Positions 9,392-18,882 of a stretch of DNA of 64,000 nucleotides are shown in pieces. A program made the translations under genes and the position numbers. This DNA is from Symbiodinium natans (lineage: Eukaryota > Sar > Dinophyceae > Suessiales > Symbiodiniaceae), in the NCBI GenBank assembly GCA_905221605.1, contig CAJNDS010000172.1, positions 1 through 64,000 on the forward strand, in the 5' to 3' direction. Numbering within the stretch: the first letter of the stretch is position 1; every line of letters starts with the position of its first letter. The notes beneath the pieces were generated by a model. It was not told where the DNA came from, did not search any database, and was given only the letters and a program-made list of their open reading frames with translations.

Positions 9392-12300
9392 CTAAGAAGG
9401 TGTTCCTACAAGACCTAACGTGACTTTCGCAGCACGCAAAAGAGCTCTACCCAGTTTAGTCGGATAGATACCTGTTTCTTCGACACTAGCAAGTGAAACA
9501 TGCTGATGACTTTTGTCACAGGGCTTTCCAGAGAAGATTTCACTCCACTCCTCTCGGTTTGTAGCAAAGAACCACCGCTTAAAGACCCCGTCGAAGGCAC
9601 AACGGTCCACAACCCTTCCAAAGTTCAGACCAAGGCGCTTCTTTTCTTTCAGATAACTTTCCTCCTTCCAAAGACCACAGTTCTTTGGCCATTCCTGGGT
9701 AACCAGGATCTCTTTGCAGCGGTCCTCCAGAAGTCGTCCTAAAGCTTTCCAAGATGCAACATGCTTCTTGACCTGCTCTCGCCACCGATGTCGAAACTTC
9801 GGGCGATGCCAGTTCTTAAAGCGGTAGCTACATCCAGCGGTACACGGGGAAGCTATGTGGACATAGATCTGGGGCGGTTTCCTACTCAACAGACACAGCA
9901 AGACCTCTCCTAGAAACATTTGAGTACTCTTGCTTAAGAAGTCTTCTTTCTCAGTTATGCCTATATATGCTACTCGGTCACGAGCACACGCTCGGCACAA
10001 CGCACTGTCCGTTGAACAAAACACCTCGATCACAAGCAGAGGAACAGATCCCAACGCAAGGTCTCTTGCCACTGGCTCGTACTTCGCCAGGTTTGTCGGG
10101 ATTTTCTCAAGCTTTTCACATACTTCTTCAAGTTCTTCCATTCGTTCACGAAGGTGTTCAGGAACTACAAGACCCTGAAGGTCTTCTTCACACACTCTTT
10201 CCAGTCCACACGCAACCAGCAAATGCTCAAGCAACAACTCCTCAGGAGATTTCGTCAGTCCATCGGCTGGATTCCGTTCTCCACTGATGAAGCTTAGAAT
10301 CAGCCTTTCCAGGTGGACTAGCTCTTGAAGATAGCGATGACGAAGCTCCAGGTGCCGAACACGGCGTAACAACCCCGTCATTTTGCTAATCGACAAAGCG
10401 GCTTCCGAATCCGAAGCCAGGTGAATCGGAAACTCACCGGTCTCTCCTTTGGGCATTCCATACAGGAGCGTTTCCATGAGCAAAGACAAGTACACCGACT
10501 CTTTGGCTGCCTCAGTCAGGGCTGCCAATTCGGCCTCCGCCGAACTCAACGCGGTCACCGACTGTTTCCGCGAGAAAGTCTTGATCATGATGCCATGCCA
10601 CTTCACGATAGCACCAGACACAGAGCAAATGTTCCATGACGCATCCACAAAGCCAGAGAGCATGGTTTCCGAAGCGCAGCAAGGATACTCCAACGCTTCT
10701 GCCGAAAATCGCTGAAGGTACTCAGGCAAAGCCATCACCCAGCGAACCACGCGTCTCAAGCAAGCTTCTGCCTGGCTATCTGGGTCACTCTGATACCGGC
10801 CCAGAAATCCTACCGGGTAGGACAAATGCGGCAACGTCAGGCTTGCCCACATCAACTTACCAAGCACACGTCTATAGCGTTCATACGCCTCAGTGCTGAT
10901 AGGTGTTCCAGCCTCCTTTTTCCGGTACTCCCTCTCGAGGTTTCCCAGCACTGGTTTCACACCTTTTCCGCTAATGCCAAACTCTTCTCCAAGCGACTTC
11001 AAGTACCCCGGCTTCAGGCCAAAGAACACAGGCCCGTGCTCAGTGGTTCGGGCGATCACTCGACCCAAGAACTCGAGCTGCCCAGTCTTACCAGGTTCTA
11101 GAAGCCCTGTCTGCTTCATTTTATAGATCTTCGCTAGCTTAGCGTACAGATCCTTGGCAACTGGCGGATTCTGGGAAAAGATGATGAGATCGTCAACATA
11201 CACTAACACCAAGGTCAGCGCACCATCCTTCTCAAGCCGGTGATGCACAGTAGGGTCGGCAGTCTCACCAAACCCAAACTGCTTACGCAGCGTGCTTGTA
11301 AACTCTAGGTACCAGCTCAGTGGTCCTACTCTCAAGCCATTCATGGCTTTGTGTAGCTGCGCAAACAGCGGCTTGTTCTCCTCATCATACATCCCATTCG
11401 GAAACCGGATACACTCTACTCCCTGCACAGGCGCTTGCATGAAGGCAACGCTCACATCTGCTGACAACAAGGTGCCACCTCTGACAGCATGAATAGCAAG
11501 GACACCCCTCAAGGCTTCCAAAGACGTGGTGGGGGAATATATCCCATCAGCTAGAGGATTGGATCCAAATGCATAGTCTCTCACAACAAGACGAGCACGA
11601 ACTCGTTCAGGGTTCGTGGCCGACGGTTTCGAAGTCAGAACCCACCTAGTCGTATGGATTCTCCGCGTAGCTCGTTTACGGGCCTCAGCTTCTCCTATAA
11701 TCGTAGCTACACCAAAAGCATCAAGTTCTGAGAGCTCGAGTCTCATACCTTCTTCAAGATGCTTACGAGGCAAAACCTTGCCAGAAACTTCGCAAACCGC
11801 ATTGTCCGGGACATGGACCCAAATCTTCTTTCCACCAAACTTCATACGGAACCACTCTTTGACATCATCTCCCTTACGGATTTTTGTCGTTACTCTCAAG
11901 TCAGGCCCATCAAAGAGTTGCCTAAGGCCATGCTCATAGAGCCACGTCAGGCCCTCTTCCATGGCATCGTCTTCTCCTGGATCCATAGGGGCGTCGAGGT
12001 CCTCAAGACCTACGCCTCCGGGAGGCTCAACCTCCATGCCTGTCTCTTCAGGCACGTCCGAAAAATCCGGAGAATACCCATCCAACTCTCCTTCTTCTTC
12101 CATTGCTCCAGGGCCCTCAAGAGCAGGTGGTTCGGTGCGTTCAACAGGAAACTCAAGACTTCCTTCAGGGATATTTGGGGAATCAAGCGGCGGACTCGGA
12201 CCATCGATTGGAACATCGAACTTGATGGGTCTTTCAGGGTCTTCCTTATTACCTCGAAGGTCACGCAAAGCAGCTTTGTCAAACTCCACTGGATCTTTGG

Positions 12301-15300
12301 CACGAAAAGAGCTGAAGATTTCCAAACGAGGGGGCTTTCCAATACCTATTGGAACAAAGACCCGAATCCCGGATCCATTAGCACCGTGAGGTCCTACATA
12401 GAGTGCCCTCACCAAGCGCTTTCCGCGGTGCTCTGGGTAGTCCTTCTGAGGCTTCCCAAAGCCCACAACCCCAAACTCACAGCTCTTCACTGGCTGAACT
12501 GTCGACCCACGCAGTCTCTCCAACGGCGTGCTGTGTTCCTTGGACACATGAAACAAGTTATGCATCCTCACAGAGTACCTCATGGCCTCAACAAACAGAT
12601 GGCTCCCTAGAGGCAACTTTTCACCTACACGCTCTTCTAAGCCCAGCCAAACAGACCAGAACGCTTCTTTCACAAGGCAAACATTGCGTTCAACGATGCC
12701 CTTCGCTTGAGGTCTGTTTATCGCGAACGGGACCCAGTGCATTGACCTCCCCCCGAATGTCCGGTGTTTCGCTGCATTGCGGAAAACACTCTCGAGGAGA
12801 TTTTCTTGGTCCCCGTGGACAACAATGTCCAATCCACTCAATCCCATTTCCGTAAAGGCTTTGCAAACCGATACAGCGGGCACTTCATCCTCAGGTCCTA
12901 AGACCACGGTATGTATGTACCCCGACACCACATGAACCATGAGAAGGAAACGAACATTCTTTCCGAAAAATCCAAAGTCGACTTGCAACTCTCCGGGTCC
13001 GTGGTGGTGTTTCATGTGCTTCCTACGAGCCGGCACTCTCCCTCTAGCGCTTTGACATGTGTCACAGCAACTAAGATAAGGTTGGTGGCCCTTATTTCGG
13101 TGCGCCTTCAGCCGCTCCGAGGTCAAATAGACCGGAACCTCAGGATCCAGAGCATCGCTCACCACCTCCGGGGAACTCAGGGCACCCGGTTCACCTGAGG
13201 GAACATTCTCCACACGGGGTTTCTTTCGAACATCGGAGGGCCTAGGGGGTTCACTTCCGCTGGGTTTCGCAAGTTCAGCTTCCAACGGATCAGGAATCAA
13301 CTCTTCCTCCGACTCCGAATTCACAACAACCGGGGTCGGCAAACCAGCAAGCATACGCAGGGCCTCAGAACGTGCCACGGCCTTCTTTTGCTCGGACCCC
13401 CGCAGGGACCCAAGCCCACACAAGGCCCACTTCTTCAAGGCACGCCAACGTTTCATCATTGGCCCTTTTGCTTCCTCGCCCGTAGGCTCAGCTTTCAACT
13501 CACAAGCAAGCACGCCACGCAAAAACAACAGGCGGCGCACAACACTCCAAGACCTACGTGGCACACGTCCTACCAAAGTTACACGCACAAACTTCAGCCT
13601 ACTCCTACGGCGCACACTCAAAAGCTTCACGCACCTACGCAGCCAACCTCTGAAAACCAAACCCAGAACCAACCCTAAAGCCAAGGCACTGCTTCTTTTC
13701 CATGAAGACCTGGGCACAGAGGGACAGTGTGCAGACCCATTCGCGGCAGGCAGGCTGCACTCACAGTCACCTACCAAGCACTCAAACGCTCCTACCCTAC
13801 CTCCTAATGCACACAGCCAGTCTCCTACTGCAAACAGCAGGGCTTTCAGACCTACTCCTACCAATTTTGTGCATTGCGGCGAAGATCGGAGCAACTCATG
13901 CCCGGCTTTTAGGCCCTCAGGGCCCATACCCAAGCATATCAATCCATCTCGGAGCCAGAGTCTCCCACATCCGAATTGTCCATAGGTGGGTTTGGAACCA
14001 CCATACTCGTCTCTGCCGGCGGGGTCAAAGGAGAAGCGCTCCCCGGACTTCCAATGCCACCGACCATTGGCTCCATTGGGACCTCGGAACTCACATCCAT
14101 AGGGGTCCCAGGGGCACCGAATGCCTCCACGGGCGTCATCGGCGTCTCGACCTCCATTGGAACCTCGCCCGCAAGCTCCCTCAATGTATCTGGGTGCGGT
14201 GTCGATGGAGGAGGTAGAGGAGGCGGAGGTTTTTGGCAGGCTTGCTTCCATAGGCGTGCCTGGTGCCCAAGATGGAGGAGGTAGAGGAGGCGGAGTTAGA
14301 GGCATGCCTGCTTCCATAGGCGTGCCTGGTGCCGAAGATGGAGCATAGGAAAAGACGGACGGCGTAAGCGGGGAAGGAGGGCTGAACGGCAAGAAAGCCG
14401 GAGGCCCTGGTGGAAAAGCGGGGCCCGTCGACGATGATGGAGCCACCTCGGCTGTTGCAGCTCTCTTCATGTCGGCATGCAATCGAATCATTGCCTCGGC
14501 TTTTGCACGCGCTTGGTTGAGCAAAGCCCACCCCGAAGGAGGTGGAGCTGGGGCACTTTTGTGAAGAGGCGGTGCCGTGCCACCCGACGCGGATGGTGCA
14601 ACATCCGGTATTATAGTTGGCGGTTGAGCAGCCAAAGTCACCCGGCGGTTGCTCTGGACGAGCACGTCCGCCAAAAGCGCTCTCAAGTCGGCAGCCGGCA
14701 CACGCTCGACCTTGAGCTCGTTTGGCAGAATGCTTGCTAGCCCTGCCTCGAACAACTGGTATTGAGCAGGATGGCACCGCAACTCTCGAATCGCCTCCAG
14801 GTACAGAAGGAATTTCTTCAAGGTGAGCTGGATGCCAACCTGATTGTTGCGCCAGTACCCCCTTTGCTCGCATGGAAGGTGCGGTTGGCGGATGGTAGCA
14901 CTCACATCGGCAACTACCACCCCCATGGTGGTCAAAACATAGCCATACCTTGCATACTCTGCACGACGGTCGTGCTCCTCGACGAGGGTGTCCGTCAAAA
15001 CCGACTGGTCCACCGTCGGAGCAGCAATGGCTCGCAGCTCGGCAATGAGCATAGGTTGCTTCACCGGAATGCCGCTTGTATTGATCACCAACTCCTGTGT
15101 CTCCAACTCCCCAAGGCAGGCTGGAATCCCCAACAGCCGTTCGACCGAGCCAGGGGTCGAGGTAAAAAGGTCGATGTTTTGGAGAAGCTGCCTCGAAAGA
15201 GACAGCTGACCTTCCTCCTCGAAACGGTGCGCAAGACGAGCAATCATGCTCGTCGAAAAGGCTTCCACCTGGGCCACACTCCCACTTTGGGAGTTCACAA

Positions 15301-15334
15301 GACAGAGCGGAGGCGAGGCTTCCGGAAGCTCCAT
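9392..15334 (-). CDS. copia-1 Pol: extra N-terminal ORF, integrase, RT, RNase H, methyltransferase-like tail
   Basis: This is a single uninterrupted frame of 1980 codons from an ATG at 15334. The first ~470 codons are an unrecognised domain (listed separately). The integrase zinc region HRNKGHQPYLSCCDTC lies near 13110-13060. The catalytic core has ELQVDFGFFG, DIVVHGDQENLLE and PQAKGIVERN, giving the D, D and E residues. The copia-type reverse transcriptase has FMQAPVQGVECIRFPNG and the catalytic YVDDLI at about 11200-11185. RNase H shows SGFVDASW (near 10635) and SSAEAELAAL (near 10540), then NPADGLTK. The last ~220 residues (about 10060-9395) read VIEVFCSTDSALC, HIASPCTAGCSYR and VTQEWPKNCGLW, laid out like motifs I, IV and VI of cytosine-C5 methyltransferases but degenerate. 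The intact frame suggests recent activity. Confidence 0.93.
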   Translation of the reverse strand: MELPEASPPLCLVNSQSGSVAQVEAFSTSMIARLAHRFEEEGQLSLSRQLLQNIDLFTSTPGSVERLLGIPACLGELETQELVINTSGIPVKQPMLIAELRAIAAPTVDQSVLTDTLVEEHDRRAEYARYGYVLTTMGVVVADVSATIRQPHLPCEQRGYWRNNQVGIQLTLKKFLLYLEAIRELRCHPAQYQLFEAGLASILPNELKVERVPAADLRALLADVLVQSNRRVTLAAQPPTIIPDVAPSASGGTAPPLHKSAPAPPPSGWALLNQARAKAEAMIRLHADMKRAATAEVAPSSSTGPAFPPGPPAFLPFSPPSPLTPSVFSYAPSSAPGTPMEAGMPLTPPPLPPPSWAPGTPMEASLPKTSASSTSSIDTAPRYIEGACGRGSNGGRDADDARGGIRCPWDPYGCEFRGPNGANGRWHWKSGERFSFDPAGRDEYGGSKPTYGQFGCGRLWLRDGLICLGMGPEGLKAGHELLRSSPQCTKLVGVGLKALLFAVGDWLCALGGRVGAFECLVGDCECSLPAANGSAHCPSVPRSSWKRSSALALGLVLGLVFRGWLRRCVKLLSVRRRSRLKFVRVTLVGRVPRRSWSVVRRLLFLRGVLACELKAEPTGEEAKGPMMKRWRALKKWALCGLGSLRGSEQKKAVARSEALRMLAGLPTPVVVNSESEEELIPDPLEAELAKPSGSEPPRPSDVRKKPRVENVPSGEPGALSSPEVVSDALDPEVPVYLTSERLKAHRNKGHQPYLSCCDTCQSARGRVPARRKHMKHHHGPGELQVDFGFFGKNVRFLLMVHVVSGYIHTVVLGPEDEVPAVSVCKAFTEMGLSGLDIVVHGDQENLLESVFRNAAKHRTFGGRSMHWVPFAINRPQAKGIVERNVCLVKEAFWSVWLGLEERVGEKLPLGSHLFVEAMRYSVRMHNLFHVSKEHSTPLERLRGSTVQPVKSCEFGVVGFGKPQKDYPEHRGKRLVRALYVGPHGANGSGIRVFVPIGIGKPPRLEIFSSFRAKDPVEFDKAALRDLRGNKEDPERPIKFDVPIDGPSPPLDSPNIPEGSLEFPVERTEPPALEGPGAMEEEGELDGYSPDFSDVPEETGMEVEPPGGVGLEDLDAPMDPGEDDAMEEGLTWLYEHGLRQLFDGPDLRVTTKIRKGDDVKEWFRMKFGGKKIWVHVPDNAVCEVSGKVLPRKHLEEGMRLELSELDAFGVATIIGEAEARKRATRRIHTTRWVLTSKPSATNPERVRARLVVRDYAFGSNPLADGIYSPTTSLEALRGVLAIHAVRGGTLLSADVSVAFMQAPVQGVECIRFPNGMYDEENKPLFAQLHKAMNGLRVGPLSWYLEFTSTLRKQFGFGETADPTVHHRLEKDGALTLVLVYVDDLIIFSQNPPVAKDLYAKLAKIYKMKQTGLLEPGKTGQLEFLGRVIARTTEHGPVFFGLKPGYLKSLGEEFGISGKGVKPVLGNLEREYRKKEAGTPISTEAYERYRRVLGKLMWASLTLPHLSYPVGFLGRYQSDPDSQAEACLRRVVRWVMALPEYLQRFSAEALEYPCCASETMLSGFVDASWNICSVSGAIVKWHGIMIKTFSRKQSVTALSSAEAELAALTEAAKESVYLSLLMETLLYGMPKGETGEFPIHLASDSEAALSISKMTGLLRRVRHLELRHRYLQELVHLERLILSFISGERNPADGLTKSPEELLLEHLLVACGLERVCEEDLQGLVVPEHLRERMEELEEVCEKLEKIPTNLAKYEPVARDLALGSVPLLVIEVFCSTDSALCRACARDRVAYIGITEKEDFLSKSTQMFLGEVLLCLLSRKPPQIYVHIASPCTAGCSYRFKNWHRPKFRHRWREQVKKHVASWKALGRLLEDRCKEILVTQEWPKNCGLWKEESYLKEKKRLGLNFGRVVDRCAFDGVFKRWFFATNREEWSEIFSGKPCDKSHQHVSLASVEETGIYPTKLGRALLRAAKVTLGLVGTPS
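13939..15334 (-). other. Extra ORF of unknown origin between protease and integrase of copia-1
   Basis: From the ATG at 15334 (MELPEASPPLCLV) the pol frame codes for about 250 residues that look like a genuine folded protein, for example LTLKKFLLYLEAIRELRCHP and VERVPAADLRALLADVLVQ. A Pro/Thr/Met-rich tail with APGTPMEA-type repeats follows. Near 14190 the same style of sequence continues in another frame (VPMEVETPMTPVEAFG...) and stops at 13939, so the segment appears to be a self-contained coding unit with one frame break. Ordinary copia Pol has nothing comparable between protease and integrase. It could be a captured host gene or a lineage-specific accessory ORF. I do not recognise the family. 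Confidence 0.55.
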
Positions 15335-17828
15335 CCTTTACAAGGTCCCTTACAAAGGCTCCAGGCTTTGAGCAAAACACTCCTAGAGCACACAACACCA
15401 GCAATGCTTTCAGAAACACTCCTGGCCAACGCAAGCTCCGAAAGGCACACTTCCTCTCTTCACTCTGTCCCAACAAACACTCAGGCACACAAGCGCTGGG
15501 GTGCAAGTCACTCCTACGTCCTACACGCAAGACACTCCTACTCCTAATGCAAACACTCTGAGGCTGGAGCGGCACAGGCCCTACCCCTACGCACTCAAAA
15601 CCCTTGTCTCCACAGCGTGTGTCCCTACTGGTTTGCTTCTCCAAAGACGTGTTGCTTGCAGACTTAAGCAAAACAGCTGCGGCGGAACATAAAGCTTCAG
15701 CACAACATGCAGAGGGTGGGGTTTCCAGGTCTACTCCTACTTTTGCAACTGCAGCATGCTCACATCCACTCAAACGCTCCTGTAAAACATGCTCATGCCG
15801 CTCGTGTTCCCCCACATGTTGCTTCACTGAAAATGCTCGCAGCAAAAACTTAAAAGGTGTCACCTCCAATGCTCTTCCTACGTTGGGCGGTGCCTTCTTC
15901 TGCACCTTATCCACTTCCATCGCGTCGTCGTTCGGGCTCCACCCCGGCTTGGGTGAGTCCCCTTTGCTTCTTCTTCCTTTCGGCTTTGCCTTGGTAGGGC
16001 CAATCTCCTTAGCCAACGCCCACCAGCTCCTGGCTTCACGAACCAAAGGCACCCACATCGAGGAACCTCGTTCCGTCTGCTTCACCAAGCAGCTTGCTCC
16101 AGGCTCTGAGGTGAGCCAGGTACTCCATCCCGAAAGGGATGCTTGCCAAGAACTGACTACGTTGAAACCAATCTTGCAAACCAAGACCTGTTGAAGCACT
16201 ACGGGCCCCAACTTCCCAAACTTCACCCGAATGTCAACCAACTTGACACATTCCATGGGCGTATCGCTAGCACTCATGAGCACAGGAAGAGGTCCCGAAT
16301 GCTCCTTGACGACTTCGTAAAAACCCAACGCACTCTCTGACAACACGTGGCAGGTGGCTCCACTATCAATGAGCCATGCGAAAGAGCTATTCCTAGAGGA
16401 TGACTGGTTCAGTCTCTCGATCTCTCCGTTCGTCATGGTGAGACGAGGGGGCTCAGCTTCATTGGGCTCATTAGTTCTTGTCCCCGGACCCAAGCCACTC
16501 AGATGATGAGACCGCATTGCCATCACCTGATCAGACTGCTCGTCTTCCACAGCTCGGCCCTTGGGCTTTCCTTTGTTCTTTGGCTTCCCCTTGGGCTTTC
16601 CACCCTTTCCTTTGTCTGTCTTCCCTTTGCCTTTGCCCTTCCCTTTAGGGCTCTTCTCTCGATTCTTGGAACCAGAAGGCTTTCCACCTTTCGGTTCATC
16701 CCTCTTCTTCCCTTTTCCAGAGCTCTTGTCGGGGCACTGCCAACTCATATGGCCTGATTTGCCACAGTTCCAGCAGAGGCCGCGCTCCCCAACTGCATTC
16801 AGCGAACCAGCATCACACAATCGGGTTTGCTCCTCGTAGAACCGGATGCTTTCAACCAGTTCCTCCCAGCTCCCAGACTTCCCATGCAGGACAACGTAAT
16901 GCCTACACTCTGGGCTGACAGATTGAAGAAGAAGGGTTGAACGATCAGATGCTCCAAGCCTCAGTTCAGGGAACCGATGCAGCTTCTGGTCTACCTTCCC
17001 AAGCTCGTCCTCAAGGAAGCGGACGCAGTCAAGCGGTCGCTTGTACGAACTCGCCTTCGAAGTTAGGCGAAGGGCTTCATCTCTCACAGCAATGGCCTCC
17101 ATGCGAGAGACAATGCTGAAGGTCTGGTGCATTTGACGCATCACCTCATAACCACAAGCAGCTTGTCCTTGACGCATCGACGTGCTTCTCACCAGTTCCA
17201 TCCCACGTTCGAACTTCTGCAGACTTTGTTGCAGGTAGTAAAACAACCTTGCCGAACGCGATGCTACCGGAACTGCCATGTCAGACTGCTTGATCTCACG
17301 GTCATGCGTCATTGCCTGGCGCAACTCATTGACATAGTTGTCGTCTATCAACGCCAGCCAGGAAGCAAGCACCTCGCACCACCGATGGTACTCCTCCAGC
17401 TCTCTCACACGCCCTTTTCCCATCGACACATTATCGATGAGCGGCAATGCTGGCAGATACTTCTCTGCACGGTTACTTCCAACATGCAGGTTCTGTGATG
17501 GCGCCGGTGGAGGAGAAGAAGCCTTTGCCGTAGGACTTCCAGCAGCTGCTGCACTTGAAGCACCCCCAAATGGGTTGCTCACAGCTGCAGACAATGCTTC
17601 CTGCTCACGTCTTCTTCTCTCGTCGGCCTCCATCTTTGCCACCAAAACTTGAAGTGTCTGTTGCTGATTCTGCATCATCATTTGCTGACTCTGCATCATC
17701 TGGACCATCATCTGCTGGAGTTGAGGGTCAAGTCCGACGACCGTGGCGGGTCCTCCAGCTGGAGCAGAAGCTCCAGGGGGTTGTGTTGGCGGTTGTTGCC
17801 CGTCCTGGGCACCACCGGGGCCAAACAA
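14181..17828 (-). CDS. copia-1 Gag-protease
   Basis: The minus-strand frame is open from about 17840 to 14181, but only the part down to about 15340 looks real; beyond that it overlaps Pol and reads like an out-of-frame shadow. The order is a Gln/Met-rich coiled segment (QQMMVQMMQSQQMMMQNQQQ), a Gag core (YHRWCEVLASWLALIDD, LFYYLQQSLQKFERGMELV), a CCHC zinc knuckle CWNCGKSGHMSWQCP, a long Lys/Gly-rich tail (KGKGKGKGKTDKGKGGKPKG), and an aspartic protease with the active site WLIDSGATCHVL. The likely true start is an ATG at 17881 (MADPGLSTPVPEDEDDEA), which is in another frame; the shift lies near 17830. Gag packages the RNA, and the protease cleaves the polyproteins. Confidence 0.88.
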   Translation of the reverse strand: MFGPGGAQDGQQPPTQPPGASAPAGGPATVVGLDPQLQQMMVQMMQSQQMMMQNQQQTLQVLVAKMEADERRRREQEALSAAVSNPFGGASSAAAAGSPTAKASSPPPAPSQNLHVGSNRAEKYLPALPLIDNVSMGKGRVRELEEYHRWCEVLASWLALIDDNYVNELRQAMTHDREIKQSDMAVPVASRSARLFYYLQQSLQKFERGMELVRSTSMRQGQAACGYEVMRQMHQTFSIVSRMEAIAVRDEALRLTSKASSYKRPLDCVRFLEDELGKVDQKLHRFPELRLGASDRSTLLLQSVSPECRHYVVLHGKSGSWEELVESIRFYEEQTRLCDAGSLNAVGERGLCWNCGKSGHMSWQCPDKSSGKGKKRDEPKGGKPSGSKNREKSPKGKGKGKGKTDKGKGGKPKGKPKNKGKPKGRAVEDEQSDQVMAMRSHHLSGLGPGTRTNEPNEAEPPRLTMTNGEIERLNQSSSRNSSFAWLIDSGATCHVLSESALGFYEVVKEHSGPLPVLMSASDTPMECVKLVDIRVKFGKLGPVVLQQVLVCKIGFNVVSSWQASLSGWSTWLTSEPGASCLVKQTERGSSMWVPLVREARSWWALAKEIGPTKAKPKGRRSKGDSPKPGWSPNDDAMEVDKVQKKAPPNVGRALEVTPFKFLLRAFSVKQHVGEHERHEHVLQERLSGCEHAAVAKVGVDLETPPSACCAEALCSAAAVLLKSASNTSLEKQTSRDTRCGDKGFECVGVGPVPLQPQSVCIRSRSVLRVGRRSDLHPSACVPECLLGQSEERKCAFRSLRWPGVFLKALLVLCALGVFCSKPGAFVRDLVKDGASGSLASALSCELPKWECGPGGSLFDEHDCSSCAPFRGGRSAVSFEAASPKHRPFYLDPWLGRTAVGDSSLPWGVGDTGVGDQYKRHSGEATYAHCRAASHCCSDGGPVGFDGHPRRGARPSCRVCKVWLCFDHHGGGSCRCECYHPPTAPSMRAKGVLAQQSGWHPAHLEEIPSVPGGDSRVAVPSCSIPVVRGRASKHSAKRAQGRACAGCRLESAFGGRARPEQPPGDFGCSTANYNTGCCTIRVGWHGTASSQKCPSSTSFGVGFAQPSACKSRGNDSIACRHEESCNSRGGSIIVDGPRFSTRASGFLAVQPSFPAYAVRLFLCSIFGTRHAYGSRHASNSASSTSSILGTRHAYGSKPAKNLRLLYLLHRHRTQIH

Positions 17829-17910
17829 GCTTCGTCGTCTTCGTCTTCAGGCACAGGGGTCGACAGCCCGGGGTCAGCCATGGCTTCTAGTTTCTCCGAG
17901 CGTGCTACAC

Positions 17911-17922
17911 GCTCCGCTACCA
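17911..17922 (-). promoter_or_regulatory. Primer binding site of copia-1, followed by a hairpin
   Basis: Directly inside the 5' LTR the sense strand reads TGGTAGCGGAGC. It resembles the initiator-Met tRNA primer sites of plant copia elements (TGGTATCAGAGC) at 10 of 12 positions. The overlapping 17898-17914 forms a 7-bp hairpin, GAGCGTG/CACGCTC with a 3-base loop. The same 12 bases occur in the second copia element at 33892. Confidence 0.75.
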
Positions 17923-18309
17923 TGTGAAAACACAGCAGCAGCGCGCTGAACCTCTTTCTCACGACTTGAGCCAAAGTCATAAGCTGGAGGCTGCGTCAGT
18001 GAAACTCTTTACATACAGGTGAAAACTCTGCTCTGCCACGTGTTCTCCACAGCCACAAAAAAACTCAAACGTCAGTGGGAGTTCTCGGAACCAACCCAAC
18101 TACACCTAAAGCAAGCAAAAACGTGCACAGTCACTTCTACAGCTTCCAGACACACATCCCTCAAAGCACTTCAAAAGGCTTTCCCACTTAAAACAGCACT
18201 CCCGTCGAGCCTCCAAGGCACAACTACGGAGTTCCTACAACTACACACACACAACTCTGAGCCATGCAGGACAACAAAGTTAACATGTTCTTAGACAGGA
18301 ACTTTCACA
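17923..18309 (-). repeat. copia-1 5' LTR
   Basis: 387-bp copy of the LTR at 8878, with the same TGTGAAA...TTTCACA ends. It lies next to the primer binding site and is followed by the second TCGCT target duplication. Confidence 0.92.
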
Positions 18310-18314
18310 TCGCT
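18310..18314. repeat. Target-site duplication of copia-1, right (TCGCT)
   Basis: TCGCT here matches 8873-8877 exactly and marks the integration site. Confidence 0.9.
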
Positions 18315-18509
18315 GGGTTGTTGTTCAGCTCTGCAGTGGTCTAGCCGGAATTTACCCAGACGGAATTTCTGAAATCTGCATATTTTTAGAAATGAATTTT
18401 TGTTTTTGAAAACCATGAAAAATGTGTTTTTTTTTGTTTTCCTTTTGTTGAAAACTTTTTGTTTGCTTCATTTTGCCTGGCAAGATAGCATGTAGGAATT
18501 CCAAAATAA

Positions 18510-18880
18510 TTTTTTTTTAAACCAACCATTCCACAGAATGCATTCTAGATTTTTTGGACGCCACGTTTCTTACAATGTTTTTAGAAAATTTTCAACATTT
18601 AAATTTTGATCCAAACCAAGCCGGTTGGCTTAGTTGCAAAAAGTTAGTAGGGCTCATTTGTTTTCAGATCATTTTTCTTAACAATGTTTCAAACAAGGAA
18701 AAGGAAAGAAAAAACATTAATTGATGTTTTCAGAATTGTGCTCAAGCGATTTTGTTTCTAAACCAACAAATGCAAAAATCAGTATTTACACTGCAGAATT
18801 TGAAATGCTTGAAAACTGTGTTTCCTGTTTTAAATATTTTTTCATTTTTGAAATTTTGAAAACAATCTGCTTTGACCAAG
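18510..18880. repeat. AT-rich duplicated repeat, unit 1, left part
   Basis: This AT-rich stretch is clearly related to 23699-24057. Shared blocks include TTTTTTGGACGCC, AAATTTTGATCCAAA and AAGCCGGTTGGCT, and ACTTTGAAATGCTT against AATTTGAAATGCTT. It is broken at AATCTGCTTTGACCAAG (18864-18880) by a retroposed insert and resumes at 23218. No ORF is convincing. Confidence 0.75.
18864..18880. repeat. 17-bp target duplication of retroposed insert, left
   Basis: AATCTGCTTTGACCAAG occurs here and again at 23201-23217, directly after a poly(A) run. That is the signature of LINE-type target-primed integration. Confidence 0.88.
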
Positions 18881-18882
18881 TT

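Larger units (their letters stand above)
8878..18309 (-). mobile_element. Complete Ty1/copia LTR retrotransposon (copia-1)
   Basis: Two LTRs (8878-9276 and 17923-18309) bound the element. They are flanked by a perfect 5-bp target duplication, TCGCT at 8873-8877 and at 18310-18314. The coding strand is minus. Inside the 5' LTR lies a primer binding site (TGGTAGCGGAGC), then gag, CCHC knuckle, protease, an extra ORF, integrase, reverse transcriptase, RNase H and a methyltransferase-like tail, then a G-rich polypurine tract against the 3' LTR. The order integrase before reverse transcriptase places it in Ty1/copia. The LTRs differ by roughly half a dozen substitutions and a few small indels, so insertion is fairly recent. 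The main visible lesion is a frame break near the gag N-terminus. Confidence 0.95.
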
